64,000 nt of DNA. It comes from Callipepla californica brunnescens (Eukaryota; Chordata; Aves; Galliformes; Odontophoridae). Below the pieces are notes generated by a model that was given only the letters and a program-made list of their open reading frames with translations, did not search any database and was not told the origin of the DNA. The stretch is from NCBI GenBank assembly GCA_023055505.1, contig JALIRH010000036.1, positions 2,976,001-3,040,000 of the forward strand, in the 5' to 3' direction. Below, piece by piece: positions 1-10,700 of this stretch. The translations under genes and the position numbers were made by a program. Position 1 is the stretch's first letter. Each line of letters begins with the position of its first letter.

Positions 1-155
1 ACGCCCGCTCCGGGCCTTCTCCCCTCAGCCCGTCTCCCGCCGCCGCCTGCCGGGCCCACGAGGCCGAGGCGCCGCCGCCGCCCCGCGCGGAGCTCTCCCG
101 CCGCCGCCGGGCCCTCATCCGAACGCCGCCTCCCGCCGCTCCCTCCCGGCCGTAC
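1..155 (-). other. Start of TMEM201 intron 1
   Basis: The intron begins with GT at 155-154 on the minus strand and runs off the left edge. It is extremely GC- and CpG-rich and made mostly of CCG/GCC-type runs, as expected for the first intron of a CpG-island gene. Nothing else is recognisable in it. Confidence 0.7.
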
Positions 156-259
156 CTCCGCGCCACGCGGTACAGCAGCAGCCCAGCGGCGGCGGCGCAC
201 ACCGTGACGCCCAGCCCGGCGGCGGGGCAGCGGGCCAGCAGCGCCCCGGCTCCCTCCAT
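156..259 (-). CDS. TMEM201: TMEM201 (SAMP1/NET5) coding exon 1, partial gene
   Basis: This is the first coding exon of an inner nuclear membrane protein that links the nuclear envelope to the LINC complex, lamina and spindle (family knowledge). Read on the minus strand, the ATG is at 259-257. It opens 34 codons plus two bases, beginning MEGAGALLARCPAAG and ending LLYRVAR, then a donor of the form AG|GTACGG at 156/155. The N-terminus closely resembles my recollection of human TMEM201 (MEG.SALLARCP...GLGVT.CAA...LLYRIARR), including the first hydrophobic segment at residues 14-30. The zinc-finger-like region and later membrane segments would lie in exons beyond the left edge. The gene follows SLC25A33 head-to-tail, which supports the identification. 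The start is chosen by homology; the exon is fully GC-rich and lies within a CpG island. Confidence 0.88.
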
Positions 260-560
260 ACCGCTCCCCCGCCGCCGCCGCTGTGACCTCGGCGGCGCCG
301 CTTTGTAGCGCGGCTCGGCCGCCCCCCCGCCGCCGCCGCTCCGCCCCTCCGGCCGCCCGGGGGCGGGCGCCGTGACTCACGGCGCGGCGTGAAAGGCCGG
401 AGTCGTGCGGCGGCAGCGCCGTGAGTCAGCGCCGCAAAGGCCGAGATCGTGGCCGCGGGGGCGGGCGCCGGGCTCCCGGCCGTACCGGGGTGGGCGGTGG
501 GGCCGTCGTGCCTGGCCCGGAGCCCGGGGCTGCGTGTTGCCCGCTCCGTTTGTTGGTTTT
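260..560 (-). promoter_or_regulatory. TMEM201: TMEM201 5' UTR and CpG-island promoter
   Basis: Dense CpG and GCC repeats extend from the left edge to about 560 and fade by about 860. There is no TATA box, which fits a housekeeping CpG-island promoter. Two AP-1-type heptamers are present, TGACTCA at 373-379 and TGAGTCA at 422-428, lying 114 and 163 bp upstream of the ATG. A run of 14 T at 568-581 marks the end of the GC-rich core. The transcription start cannot be placed from sequence alone. Confidence 0.7.
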
Positions 561-581
561 TTTGTTGTTTTTTTTTTTTTT

Positions 582-3500
582 ATTCCCCCTTTGTTTTTTC
601 TCGCTGGAAATCGACACGCGGGGCTCCTGGGCAGCCCGCAGTGCCGCAGCGAGCACCCTCTGCAGGGAGGCTGCGGCAGACGCAGCCCGGCCGGGGCTTG
701 CAGAAAGGCTTCCTAAGGAAAGGATCGTCTTCCCCGCGGCCTGGATGCGCGGTGGAAAGCAGAGGATTTACAGGAACGCGGCGGAGGATTGTTCGCATCG
801 ATGCGTGGTTTTGTGGCGGGCGAGGGAAGTAAAAGAGTGGCTCGGAGAATTATGAAAGTGAAACGAGCAGAGAAATGAGAACTTCGAGAATAAGCAGTTC
901 ACCAGGATGCGCTCTCCCACCATCAGGCCGCCTCCTCCTGTGAAGCACAAGGCCCTTCCACTCGCTCTGCCCTTCCTGCTGCCGCTTTGAGCTCCTTTCT
1001 GCCCTGTGCTGCCCTGTAAGCAATACCCTGCAAATCACAGCTCCCTTCAGCCAAGGCACAGCGTGGGAAGTGGAGCAGGAGCTAGAGAGCTGTTTGATAC
1101 CCATGTACCAGCCTTGGGATCTGCTACTCTAGACTTGTCTTGTTACATCGATAAACAGGATGGCTTCACAGAGATACTCTGAGTCTGATGCAAGTCAGGC
1201 TCATCCAGAATCTCTCCCCTAGAAAGCAAAGCAGCCCTTACCTCGTTCACCCTCAGCACATCCAGATGGGAGTCACTGTTCTCACAGACCTGGAAGCTTG
1301 ATGGTCATGCCCTGCTTTGACATGGAGGTGAGAGGTAAGCCCTCTCCAAAGCACTGCCTCCTGCCTCAAACTGCACAGCTGTTCTCCTGGTCGAAGAAAA
1401 CAAACAAACAAAACAACCTTCAGCGCAACCAACAGAACGGCTTAAAAGGTGGGAGAACCAAGCTGTGCCAACACTGTGTTTTCAAAAAGCTAAAACCGAG
1501 CAGTGGTTTAGTTTAGAACTGAGTTCAGCTGTTGAACGGCAGAAGGAAAAGCTCATCGCAGACAAACACTGTGCTGGATGTAAGCTGTACTTCTAAGCTT
1601 AACCGTGCTTGGGGTGTTAACATCATTTCCATCTCAACAAACGTAAGCATGGGGATGGGTTACATGGAGGAACAGCGGCTGTTTCCTCTTCATAAATGGC
1701 AGAGGGATGTAATTTTTCCATCTTTCTTCCATTGTTTAGCTCAATTATTTAGGAATTGTTTTCTAAGACCAAATGAGAGTAGGAGGAGGAAGTACAACCC
1801 GGTCATTTGGCACATCAAGTCTTTCTGCAAGAACTCCAGGCCTTGTACTCCAATCATCTATTCTTTCTGCAGAAGGCCCTCCCTTCCTACCGACTGTATC
1901 TGTAATATCAGTCCAACCACAGATGCACTGTTTACCGAAAGTTTCCTTCTTAAAGGAACTAATAAGGAACTTGTGCAAAGCGATTATAAATCCTGGCAAG
2001 GGGCACAGCCACAATACAGTAAGTACTACAGCAATCAGTAAGTGCAGGTAATTTTGAGGGATGCCATGGCACTCGTGGTTGACCGAAGGAAGGCACTAAG
2101 TCTTTCAGCATAAGGTTTTTGGGAAGATTGCCTACAGCTTCAAAAAACAAAGAAATGTTTCCAGAGTTAAAATAACCAACCTGAGGAGCTCATACCATCA
2201 CAGCAGCAGTGTGCTTTCAATTTCAGTTTAACTGTTCGTTTATGAACGGGAACTGACTTAAGTCCTCCCAGCTCCAACAAACGAAGAGTAATTTTGCCAC
2301 GGCTGGCAGTAAAGCTTCAAGAATAGCTACAAACATCCAGAACTCCTTTTTCCACCGCTGAGGCAAAAACCTATTCGCTTTCTTCAAGTCAAAAAGCACC
2401 ATTTAATTCCCTCATTCTTAAGTGATTGGTATAAAGTAGCATATGCATTTGACTAACACTGTCTACGAGAGCCAGAGTGCTGCGACTCCACAGGAATGCT
2501 AATTCATAAAAGCAAACCTCAGGAAAGTTTCAGAGCAGCAGCACGTGTCCTGGTTCTTAAAATAGAAACAGCACTATGTGACAGTTTTGACTTCTGTAGA
2601 GAGACTAAGCTTTCGCTGCTCATCATCTTCATTAAGGACAGCATCATCTCCATGTCGGTTTTTAGTTACTCAACTGTTTCTTATTTTAGCTTAAGGGTAA
2701 CGTGATACATTCTTTTCAGTGAAACATAATAGAAATCAGCTATTTCTGCTCTGTTTTGCCTCATAATGAGGCATACACACATTCTACCCCATTTGCACTG
2801 TGCTCCTCCATCACGCTGATGTCAAATATGACATCAAGTACCAGTCACTAGGTTCAGCTGGGTTCGAACCCACTGTATTTCTGCAAGCAGACATTAACCT
2901 GAAAGCTTTCTCTTAGAAAAGACAGCCCTACTCACTAACAGGCCGTAATGCTTTGTATGATCCTTCCAAGTCTGAAAAACATCTCTGCTCTCTGTGCTCC
3001 TTGAAGTCAAAGAGGTCCATAAACACTTGCTTACGCTCAAGAACTCAACACCTGCTCAGACCATGAGAAGCTTATTGTTCAGTTCAACAGCAGGGAAGAC
3101 AGAAGCTGGGCTCAAATGCTGTCGTGTCTGTTTCAGCTGTCAAAGCAAATGACACTAATGAGAAGGAGAGCACAGAATAACCAAAGCAAAACGCAGACAT
3201 GCGTAGGTTCTAAAATATTTTATCCTGCTCTCTCAGGAATTATTACGCAGTCTATCTTTCTAATCAGAAATTAATACTGGAATACAAGCAGTAAAGAGAT
3301 TACTGAAATTAAAAGCACATTTTAATACTCATGAGAGGACCAATCATATCAATTATATAGGATATTGTATTTATAACTGAAAGGTAAGAACTGGATCATG
3401 ACTACTGTTGTACAAGTCCCCTTCAATGTTGTGTTTTTGGAGGGGGTTAGGCAGATGTTGTATTGATATATGTGTGCACTGTTCCGGCTATTGCACCGGA

Positions 3501-3640
3501 CTGGCGTATCTTTCTTATTTCTTTCTCTAAGAAATCAAGTAATGAAAAAGAAAATATCTACACAGGCTTTGTGGGGTTTTTGGTGTTGACTCCAGTGACA
3601 TGACATCTCACTTCCACCAGCAGCACTGCTTTACAAAGGC
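582..3640. other. Intergenic spacer between TMEM201 and SLC25A33
   Basis: This spacer of about 3 kb separates the SLC25A33 3' end from the TMEM201 promoter. The open frames in it, including a 169-codon one at 1532-2041, show no protein similarity I recognise and overlap others on both strands. A tRNA-like GGTTCGAACCC at about 2860 has no supporting A box or arms. I see no gene here. Confidence 0.55.
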
Positions 3641-4575
3641 ATCAAATAAAGAGGGATTTATTCCTGAATGTCATATTGTAAAGCAGAATTCAGAATTCAT
3701 TCATGGCTTGTAGTGTTTGGGACCTATCTTATCCTTTTTTCTACTTTCCAGGTCCCTAGCATTGACTGTTAAAGAATAAGAAAAATTCAACACAAGAAAC
3801 AGCTCTGCAGTAGAAAAAGGCTTAGGTCAGGATACATGACTAAACTAGTGAATCTCAGAGAATTTCTACAGGGCAGCCAGGCCTCAAACACTGACTGTCC
3901 TTACACTCTCAGCTGCTCACAAAAGCAAGGTCTCAAAGCAGTTAGTCATGACAGGTCAGTTTGCAAACACTAGCACACGGATGACATTTTACTGAAGAGC
4001 TTCCCACAATCTTATTTCAGCAAATTTTACTAGTGTGACTTTTCTGACAGATTCTGCTGTGCCACCTGAACACTCCAGAGTGTTCACACAGCAAGAAATG
4101 ATGCACCATGAATAAACCTGAAGACCTCTCAAAGATATTGGGGCATAAGCTTACTTTAGTGCTAAAAGATGACACGACACTAGCGGTACGAAGAAGTTTC
4201 AAACTTCTAAACCAGTTCTTCAGTTTTAATACAGTTTTAATGAACATCAGTCCAAGAGATCACTTGATGGTATGAGGTACATTCCTTGACCACAATGGCT
4301 GTGCTTAAGGAAAAGGACAAACATATTCTTAAATTAAATAGTGTCATTTAACTTAGTAGCTGCTTAATTATCATTAAGTTAAAAAAAGTTATAATTAACT
4401 ATTAACGTTAATGACTCAAAACCTTTCAGAAAGCACGAATCCAAAAGGAAAACATCCAGCAGGTGATCACAGACTTGTAGTTCTTCCACCAACAACGCAA
4501 CCTGCATCAGTCATTAAGGACTATTTGTTCAGTGAAGAAATTGGTCTACGGTCAGTAACAGCAGTCTTGGCTCTG
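3640..4575 (-). other. SLC25A33: Presumed SLC25A33 3' UTR
   Basis: This stretch runs from the stop codon to the candidate poly(A) signal. It is AT-rich, with no coding continuation and no clear splice acceptor. Its left boundary depends on which poly(A) hexamer is used, so the length is an inference. Confidence 0.45.
3657..3662 (-). terminator. Candidate SLC25A33 poly(A) signal AATAAA
   Basis: On the minus strand a canonical AATAAA lies about 915 nt downstream of the SLC25A33 stop codon. It is followed within 35-50 nt by TG-rich sequence (TGCTGCTGGTGG). It is the first exact AATAAA I found after the stop. Weaker ATTAAA-type hexamers on the same strand at about 4225-4240 could be used instead. 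Confidence 0.45.
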
Positions 4576-4778
4576 CTACTTTGCACGGTCTTCTAACAGA
4601 TACACGATTAACTCGTAAGTGGACAACACAATGGCTGTGTTTGGTATCTGCCGGATGAGTTGGGCAAAAAGTCCTCTATAGAAGGCGAGATAGCCTTCCT
4701 CACGTGCTACCAGCCGTGCTGTCTGAATGAAAGTCTTGTACTTGGTGCCTTCTTCTCGCAGTCGTGTCCGTATGACCT
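4576..4778 (-). CDS. SLC25A33: SLC25A33 exon 7 (coding part, stop)
   Basis: The last exon starts after CTGCAG| at 4779 and completes the third signature YPHEVIRTR. It encodes residues 253-319 and ends in TAG at 4578-4576. It contains [20 protein letters not shown] and the closing helix 6 ([20 protein letters not shown]). Confidence 0.96.
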
Positions 4779-7700
4779 CTGCAGAAAAGTGAAATGAGAG
4801 CCCAAGGTTAACAAGACTTACAACTGCCCAGAAACATGGCAAGATCAAGGAAGTATGTAAGGCCAAGGTATATTAAAACTTCCCTGCACCCACTGCCTGC
4901 TAGCCAGGGCTTTCAGACATGAAATCCTGCATGCATAGTCCTTTAAGCAAGAAGAAGAGTTAAAAATGAGTGACCTTCCATGTGAAAGAAATTGATTATT
5001 TGCTCAGTCAAGCTGCTACAGAGCTGAACACTTTACTGATACTTACATAGCCAATGTTGCTCTATAAAACCACAGTAACGTTGACATTTATCCAGAAATG
5101 CCACTCCAAACTCGTTAAGTGTTTCCCACCTCTTGATTTGCATGCATGCACTCTTTTCTGAGTTTGCATTGCTTCAGATGTGAATTCAGTTAACCAGATG
5201 ATCAGAGAACAAACCTTCACCTATTTATTCACCTAAATACTTAACTTTCAAATAACACACAGTGCTGTTATTCAGCTTGTCCACAAACTGAACTTATAAA
5301 AGCTCCCAGCAGCAGCTGGGACTCACAGATGAGGCTACTAATGAGAATGGATGCAATAGGCACACAACTGCTTTTTGTTTTTTTTTTTTTGGAGCAGTTT
5401 TGAAATGAGGAAATGCCAGTCACTAACTGTGTAGCTAGACAGGAATAATGAGACCAGTACTAAAAATCTCAATGCACATGCCACAGTAACATGTACAGGC
5501 CATTCAAACAGACAGGAATTTTACAACCATAAAACTCATCATTTGTCTGGCATAAGAAGCAACAGCTGTTCTGCAGTCACAAATGGAAAAGTGAACATAC
5601 CATGTGGATAAGCAATACAAGAGGCACAGCCCTTGGAAACAGCAGCAGCAAGCATCAGTCCAAAGAAGTTTGTGGAGCTCCTTTCGGTTCCATTAGAAGA
5701 AGAGGGCAGCTGGACTTCCTTTATGTGCTTTTTTAAACTTTCATAAATAGCAAAGCAAATAATGGTCTCAGAAATGCCAGCATAGGAGGCAGTCAGGCCC
5801 CTATAAAAACCACGGATACCTTCCATCTGGTAAACGTATCTAGCACACTGCAGAGCATTCATTGGTTTTGAACCTCTGACTCTAAAAAAATAAACAAAAC
5901 AGAGAAGAATAAGATTAAAGCAAAAAAAACAAAAAACTGACAGCTTTTAATACTTCTCAAAATATAGAAACGGTTCTCTACCAAGTTTTACTCCCAAAAC
6001 CTTCTAGGAAAGCTGCACTGAACAGGACTATTGTGCTGAGAATGCACTCTTGGCTTTGCAAATTCATACCACGTGTAATAATTCTTACAGCTCCAGCTCT
6101 ATCTAGTCTGTGACAGCTCACATCAATGTTTTAAAAGACAATAAGTATTGAAGAGACTCTGCTTTGTATTTAACTACTAATTCCACTTAAAGCAGCCGAG
6201 ATACATGTCTCCTATGCAAGAAACAATCTTTCATTTTAATAAGGCAGCATTCTGTTCAAAGGTGATGCCCGTGAAGTGCTGGAATTGAGGCTTATAAATT
6301 ATTTATAAGTGACGGTGTCGTAAAGGATCTGGCTTATTTCATATAAGACATCCTTGGAGGAACGAATTTCCATTCTGAGGAGTGACATTATTACCTGAAT
6401 CCCTCATTTCTTCAATATCCACCAGTGACTGTGAATCACTCAACTGGAAGATATTACTGTCCAATTCCCTCTCTGCCTTCAGGATGTATGGTTAATTGTG
6501 ATTAAATGCTGAAGGAAGCATGAGAACATTAAACCACTGCAAAACATTCTTGTTGCCTCCAGAACGCTGAAATTAAACAAAGCCTGCTTCATTCAAATTT
6601 AAATAACATCATTCTTCCTGCTTATTGCTACCTAACCACGTATCAACAACCTTGGTGTGTTGCTGTAATACATGATCTCTATGGTCTAGGGCCAGCACCA
6701 GAGATGGTGCCAAGTGGGACAAGGACTGCAAGCCATGTTTGGCTTCCCACGTGAGCTCCCCTGACCTTTCTGTAGCCTCTGTTATTGCTGTACCAGAGCA
6801 CTTCAGTCCTTGATGTACTTCGCCTCAACACCAACCCCTGAGGTTCAGAAGACATTTTAAAGCAGGGATCTGAGGGCAAATTCTGACTTACACCCACAAC
6901 CTACACATCCACCATGACCAGAATGGCAACTTCAAAGACGGAAGTGAGAAATGGGGAAACAGGGCAAGATCTACCAAAGTCTGAACAGCTACAAGAAAAA
7001 CATCAATGTTTTCCAGAGGCCCCCTTAGCCATTTAATAGCATCCGATCTCCCTCAGTTACTTACTTCCGTTCCAGCTGCATTCTGGTTTTCACCATCCAT
7101 ATAGGATTCATCAGAGAATTGGTGATAAAGGCTGAAAAAGAGAAAAGAAAAACAGAAGTATAGCTGAATTCAGGTCCATGTATTGCCATTGTACAAGTGT
7201 GAACTATGTACACTGTGCAGTGGCAGTTCTGAACAACGTATACTTGTAGTTTCTAGCCTGTCCCTGGCCAGAGAACTGTCTTCTCTTAAGTAAGCTTCAC
7301 AAGGCATCAACCAACAGCCTTAAGGGCTCTCTCCTTTTTGCACCCATGTACTCCATGTTTCCAAAGACCGCTCTAGGCAAGACATCTCACTCACTGACTG
7401 GGTTTTAGAAAAACAGATGGGGAAAACATGCATTTGTTAGTCGCTTGCTTTCCCCAAGGCTCTAGGTGGTGCCATTGAGCTATCCCCTTAACTGAATCCA
7501 CCCAGAGTTATGGGGTTGGTTTGGCAAACGTTTTTAATGATCACTCTGCTGCCTGACACTTGAATTAGTGGAGCTGTTATGCAGTATTCTTCCAATAAGA
7601 ACAAGTTATTTCCCTATCCTGGGAGGAAAAAATACAAGAAAGCAAAAGAGTTTGGCTGAAACAGCATCAAAGGTTTGCTGATATCTAATGACTTTTGCTT

Positions 7701-10700
7701 TAAACTGTTCAGAGACATTTTATTCCAACTGAAGTGCTATTAAAAGTGTATGCTTAGTTAGCAAGCAAGAATTCAGAAACATTTTAAAGCATTGAACAGC
7801 AAAACAGTTTCTCTGCAAATAAGGTAAGCTAAGAGCTAGCAAACTCCTGGGACCAAGCCTGCCAAGTACTCCTGTCTGTTTGTTTGTGAGAGAACAAGAT
7901 GTTTCCAGACTCACAGATTTTATTTATAGTCGCTGAACTTTGGCTCATTAAGAGTACCTGATACATACTGTTGTTTCATTATCTCAGTTATAACTCCTGA
8001 TCTCACCCTCCTATGGAGATGACTGCTGAATATATCTCATAGAAAGTAGATCCTCTGTACCTAGCAAAAGATACTGATATTTTCTGGATCTATAAGCTTG
8101 TTCCTGCACAGATGTCACAATTATCCACAGAGCAGAGTCAGGAATTATCTATTTTCCTGTACTGACAGACTGAAATTCCAGTCCCTATCTTATGATTATT
8201 TCCCTTTGTTTTCTAGCTACTGAGAGAGACAGAACAAGTCTTGTGTTGATGAAAGCTTGAAATACATACTTTAAAAAATTAAGGTGCGTCTCAGAACCAT
8301 GCAGATAACAGCACAAACATAGCAGGTACTGTTAAGGGGCTGGAGTATTGCTGCAGACCATTTGAAAGGTGAATTACAAACACATACCTGCAGAACCTGC
8401 AGAACAGACGTGCACAATGTTGCTGTTGGGTACAAAAATGCCATTAAATTGCTCTTTGGCTTTGGAGTAGCATGCAAAATAGACAGCTCTGTGGAAAAAC
8501 AAACCAAAAACAGAAGAAAAGCAATATAATACACATGACATCAAGTCAGGTTCATTACAGCATTACCCCTTCTAGATAAAACAAGACTCTAAAAAGGGGC
8601 CTCCATATGACTGTTTCCATCTGCAAGACTACAGGCTGTTTTCCTCCACAGTGCCATTATCTGACTTGACACCCACAGGGTAGAAATATCTTACTTTCAT
8701 ACCAAGTCTGAGATGGAAGGCAACACTGTCTTGTTAAAGCAAGTTAGACTGGATATTAATGCCAACTCTGGCATTTAATATGCTACACAGCCTTGGGAAT
8801 GTAAAATCCCCACTCTGAGCCTAAGTTTTCCCTAAATTTGCTCACAGCTATAGTTGCCTTAGAAGCACCTGATACTTAGCCCTGGACTGAAACTGAAAGC
8901 ACTCTGACACACCTTTAGTAACATGCTAAAATATCCCTCCCTCGTAATTACTTTTTTGAGGATAGCATCATAAAGTTCCACTGATAACAGAAAGCACATA
9001 TCAAAGCAAGCAGCTAAGACACACACGCATGCAGGAGTTCACAGAAGCAAGAAAAAAACATATGAGAAATCTGTCAGACTGACATTTCATTGTTAGAAAA
9101 ACCAGTACCGACTTCCATGGCATTCCATCCTCTTAAGAAGAGAGTATGAATATAGATTAGAAACAGGTACTAAATACATTAGTTACTGACACGTGTAAGT
9201 GAAAGTCAGTGCTATGTAACTCTTAAAAATCTTCTTTACACTTATTTGTTGACACAAAAGCTGTGCAGTCTGATGCTTTGCACAGCTCAGTTTACGGATG
9301 GGATAATTTTATGGTCTAACACTGCAAATGGGCTGCACACATTTGGGTTGATGCTTTAAATGTGTCTTTTAGCAATAGCTTAACTATTTACCTCGATGGT
9401 GCAACTCCAACCAAGTTTGGGCCCAAACCTCGGAAGAGTGACCTTGGTCCTTCTTTTTCCAGAATCGACCTTAAAATAAAAGCAAACAGAGGGAAAAAAG
9501 GATAGTATTTAGGTTAAAAGTTATGCCTCTTATTCTGGCAGACAGTGAAAAGAAACGTGCTGAAGAAATCCACGTTAACTGTGAACTTACTGGTTTTCAA
9601 ACTGCACAAAAGAATAAGAAAATGTGCAGGATTATACACTACTGAATAAAGGCCACTGTGCTGTGCGGCTTCAGGGTGCCTCAGGTGAATGCGTGTCATA
9701 TGACAGAAGGTTATAATGTCCATTTTTGAAAGCTGAAAGGAACTGAACTAAATAGTTTCATGGAGAATCAAATACTAGTCGACTGAAGAACAAAGAATAC
9801 TTTTGTCATTCTCTGCATCCAAGAAATTTAAGCCATTCAGGAGTCTGTTGCCTGAATAGAGGCATAAATAATAACAATAAAAAACCCAACACTCTTTCCC
9901 CTTTCACAATTAACTAGTCACATTTTTTTTTCCATAGTGGAAGTTGAATGCTTCCCCCTTCCACAAGTTGTTCCCCCAGGTACTTCAGAGTAACTTCTGG
10001 TTTTGAGGGCATTCAAAAGAGTTCACAGCATCACTCCAAAGGATGCTACAAGCTACAGAGCTACTCCTGTGTGTCACAATTTTATGACCAGATGTAAAGC
10101 AGGAAGACAACCAAATGAAACATCATTCCTGTAGTTCTGCAATTGCTACAGCCCAGGTTTCCAAAGCCATTTTCACCCACTTCTCCCCACACCTTAGAAG
10201 GCACGTTCAGCTAGGACTTCTGTGACAGCCCACATGCCAAGTTCAGGTGTTTCACTGAAAAACCCTTAATCTTACACAGTTATTTGCCTTATTAACAGGG
10301 TACATATTCAGAAGGACTAAATTAACACCCAAACGATGGTAAACAGCCAAGTATTCACCAGTGATAGCCAGGTATGGTCCAGTAATCACTGAGACTTAGT
10401 GCACAGTCTGCTACAGTAGACGTCACTGAAATAAAAGCTCATCACGTGAAAACCATGCAAGAAAACCCAGATAACACCAGGTTCCAGGGGAAGTTCACGT
10501 GCATCTGTTTGTACTGTCCAGTTCTCAGAGTTTGCTTTCTAGGTCATTAGCACTGCTGGGACTGTTCCCTGCAGACTCCGAAAACAAGTTCATTAGACTG
10601 AAGAAGATATATAGGAGCTTCTGAAACATTATTTTTTTTTTTTCTGCAGTGGAGTAGAACTTTCTGTGTAAACTCCAGAGCTGAGTGTCTCCAAGGAGAC

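Noticed and set aside
405..855. Overlapping frames of up to 144 codons beside the TMEM201 promoter
   Set aside because: CpG-island composition and a T-run translated as Phe/Leu. No conserved protein.
1532..2041. 169-codon open frame downstream of SLC25A33
   Set aside because: No recognisable protein, overlapping frames on both strands, and a location in the short spacer between two known genes.
2858..2875. GGTTCGAACCC, a tRNA B-box-like sequence
   Set aside because: No matching A box, acceptor stem or anticodon arm upstream. The motif is a chance palindrome.
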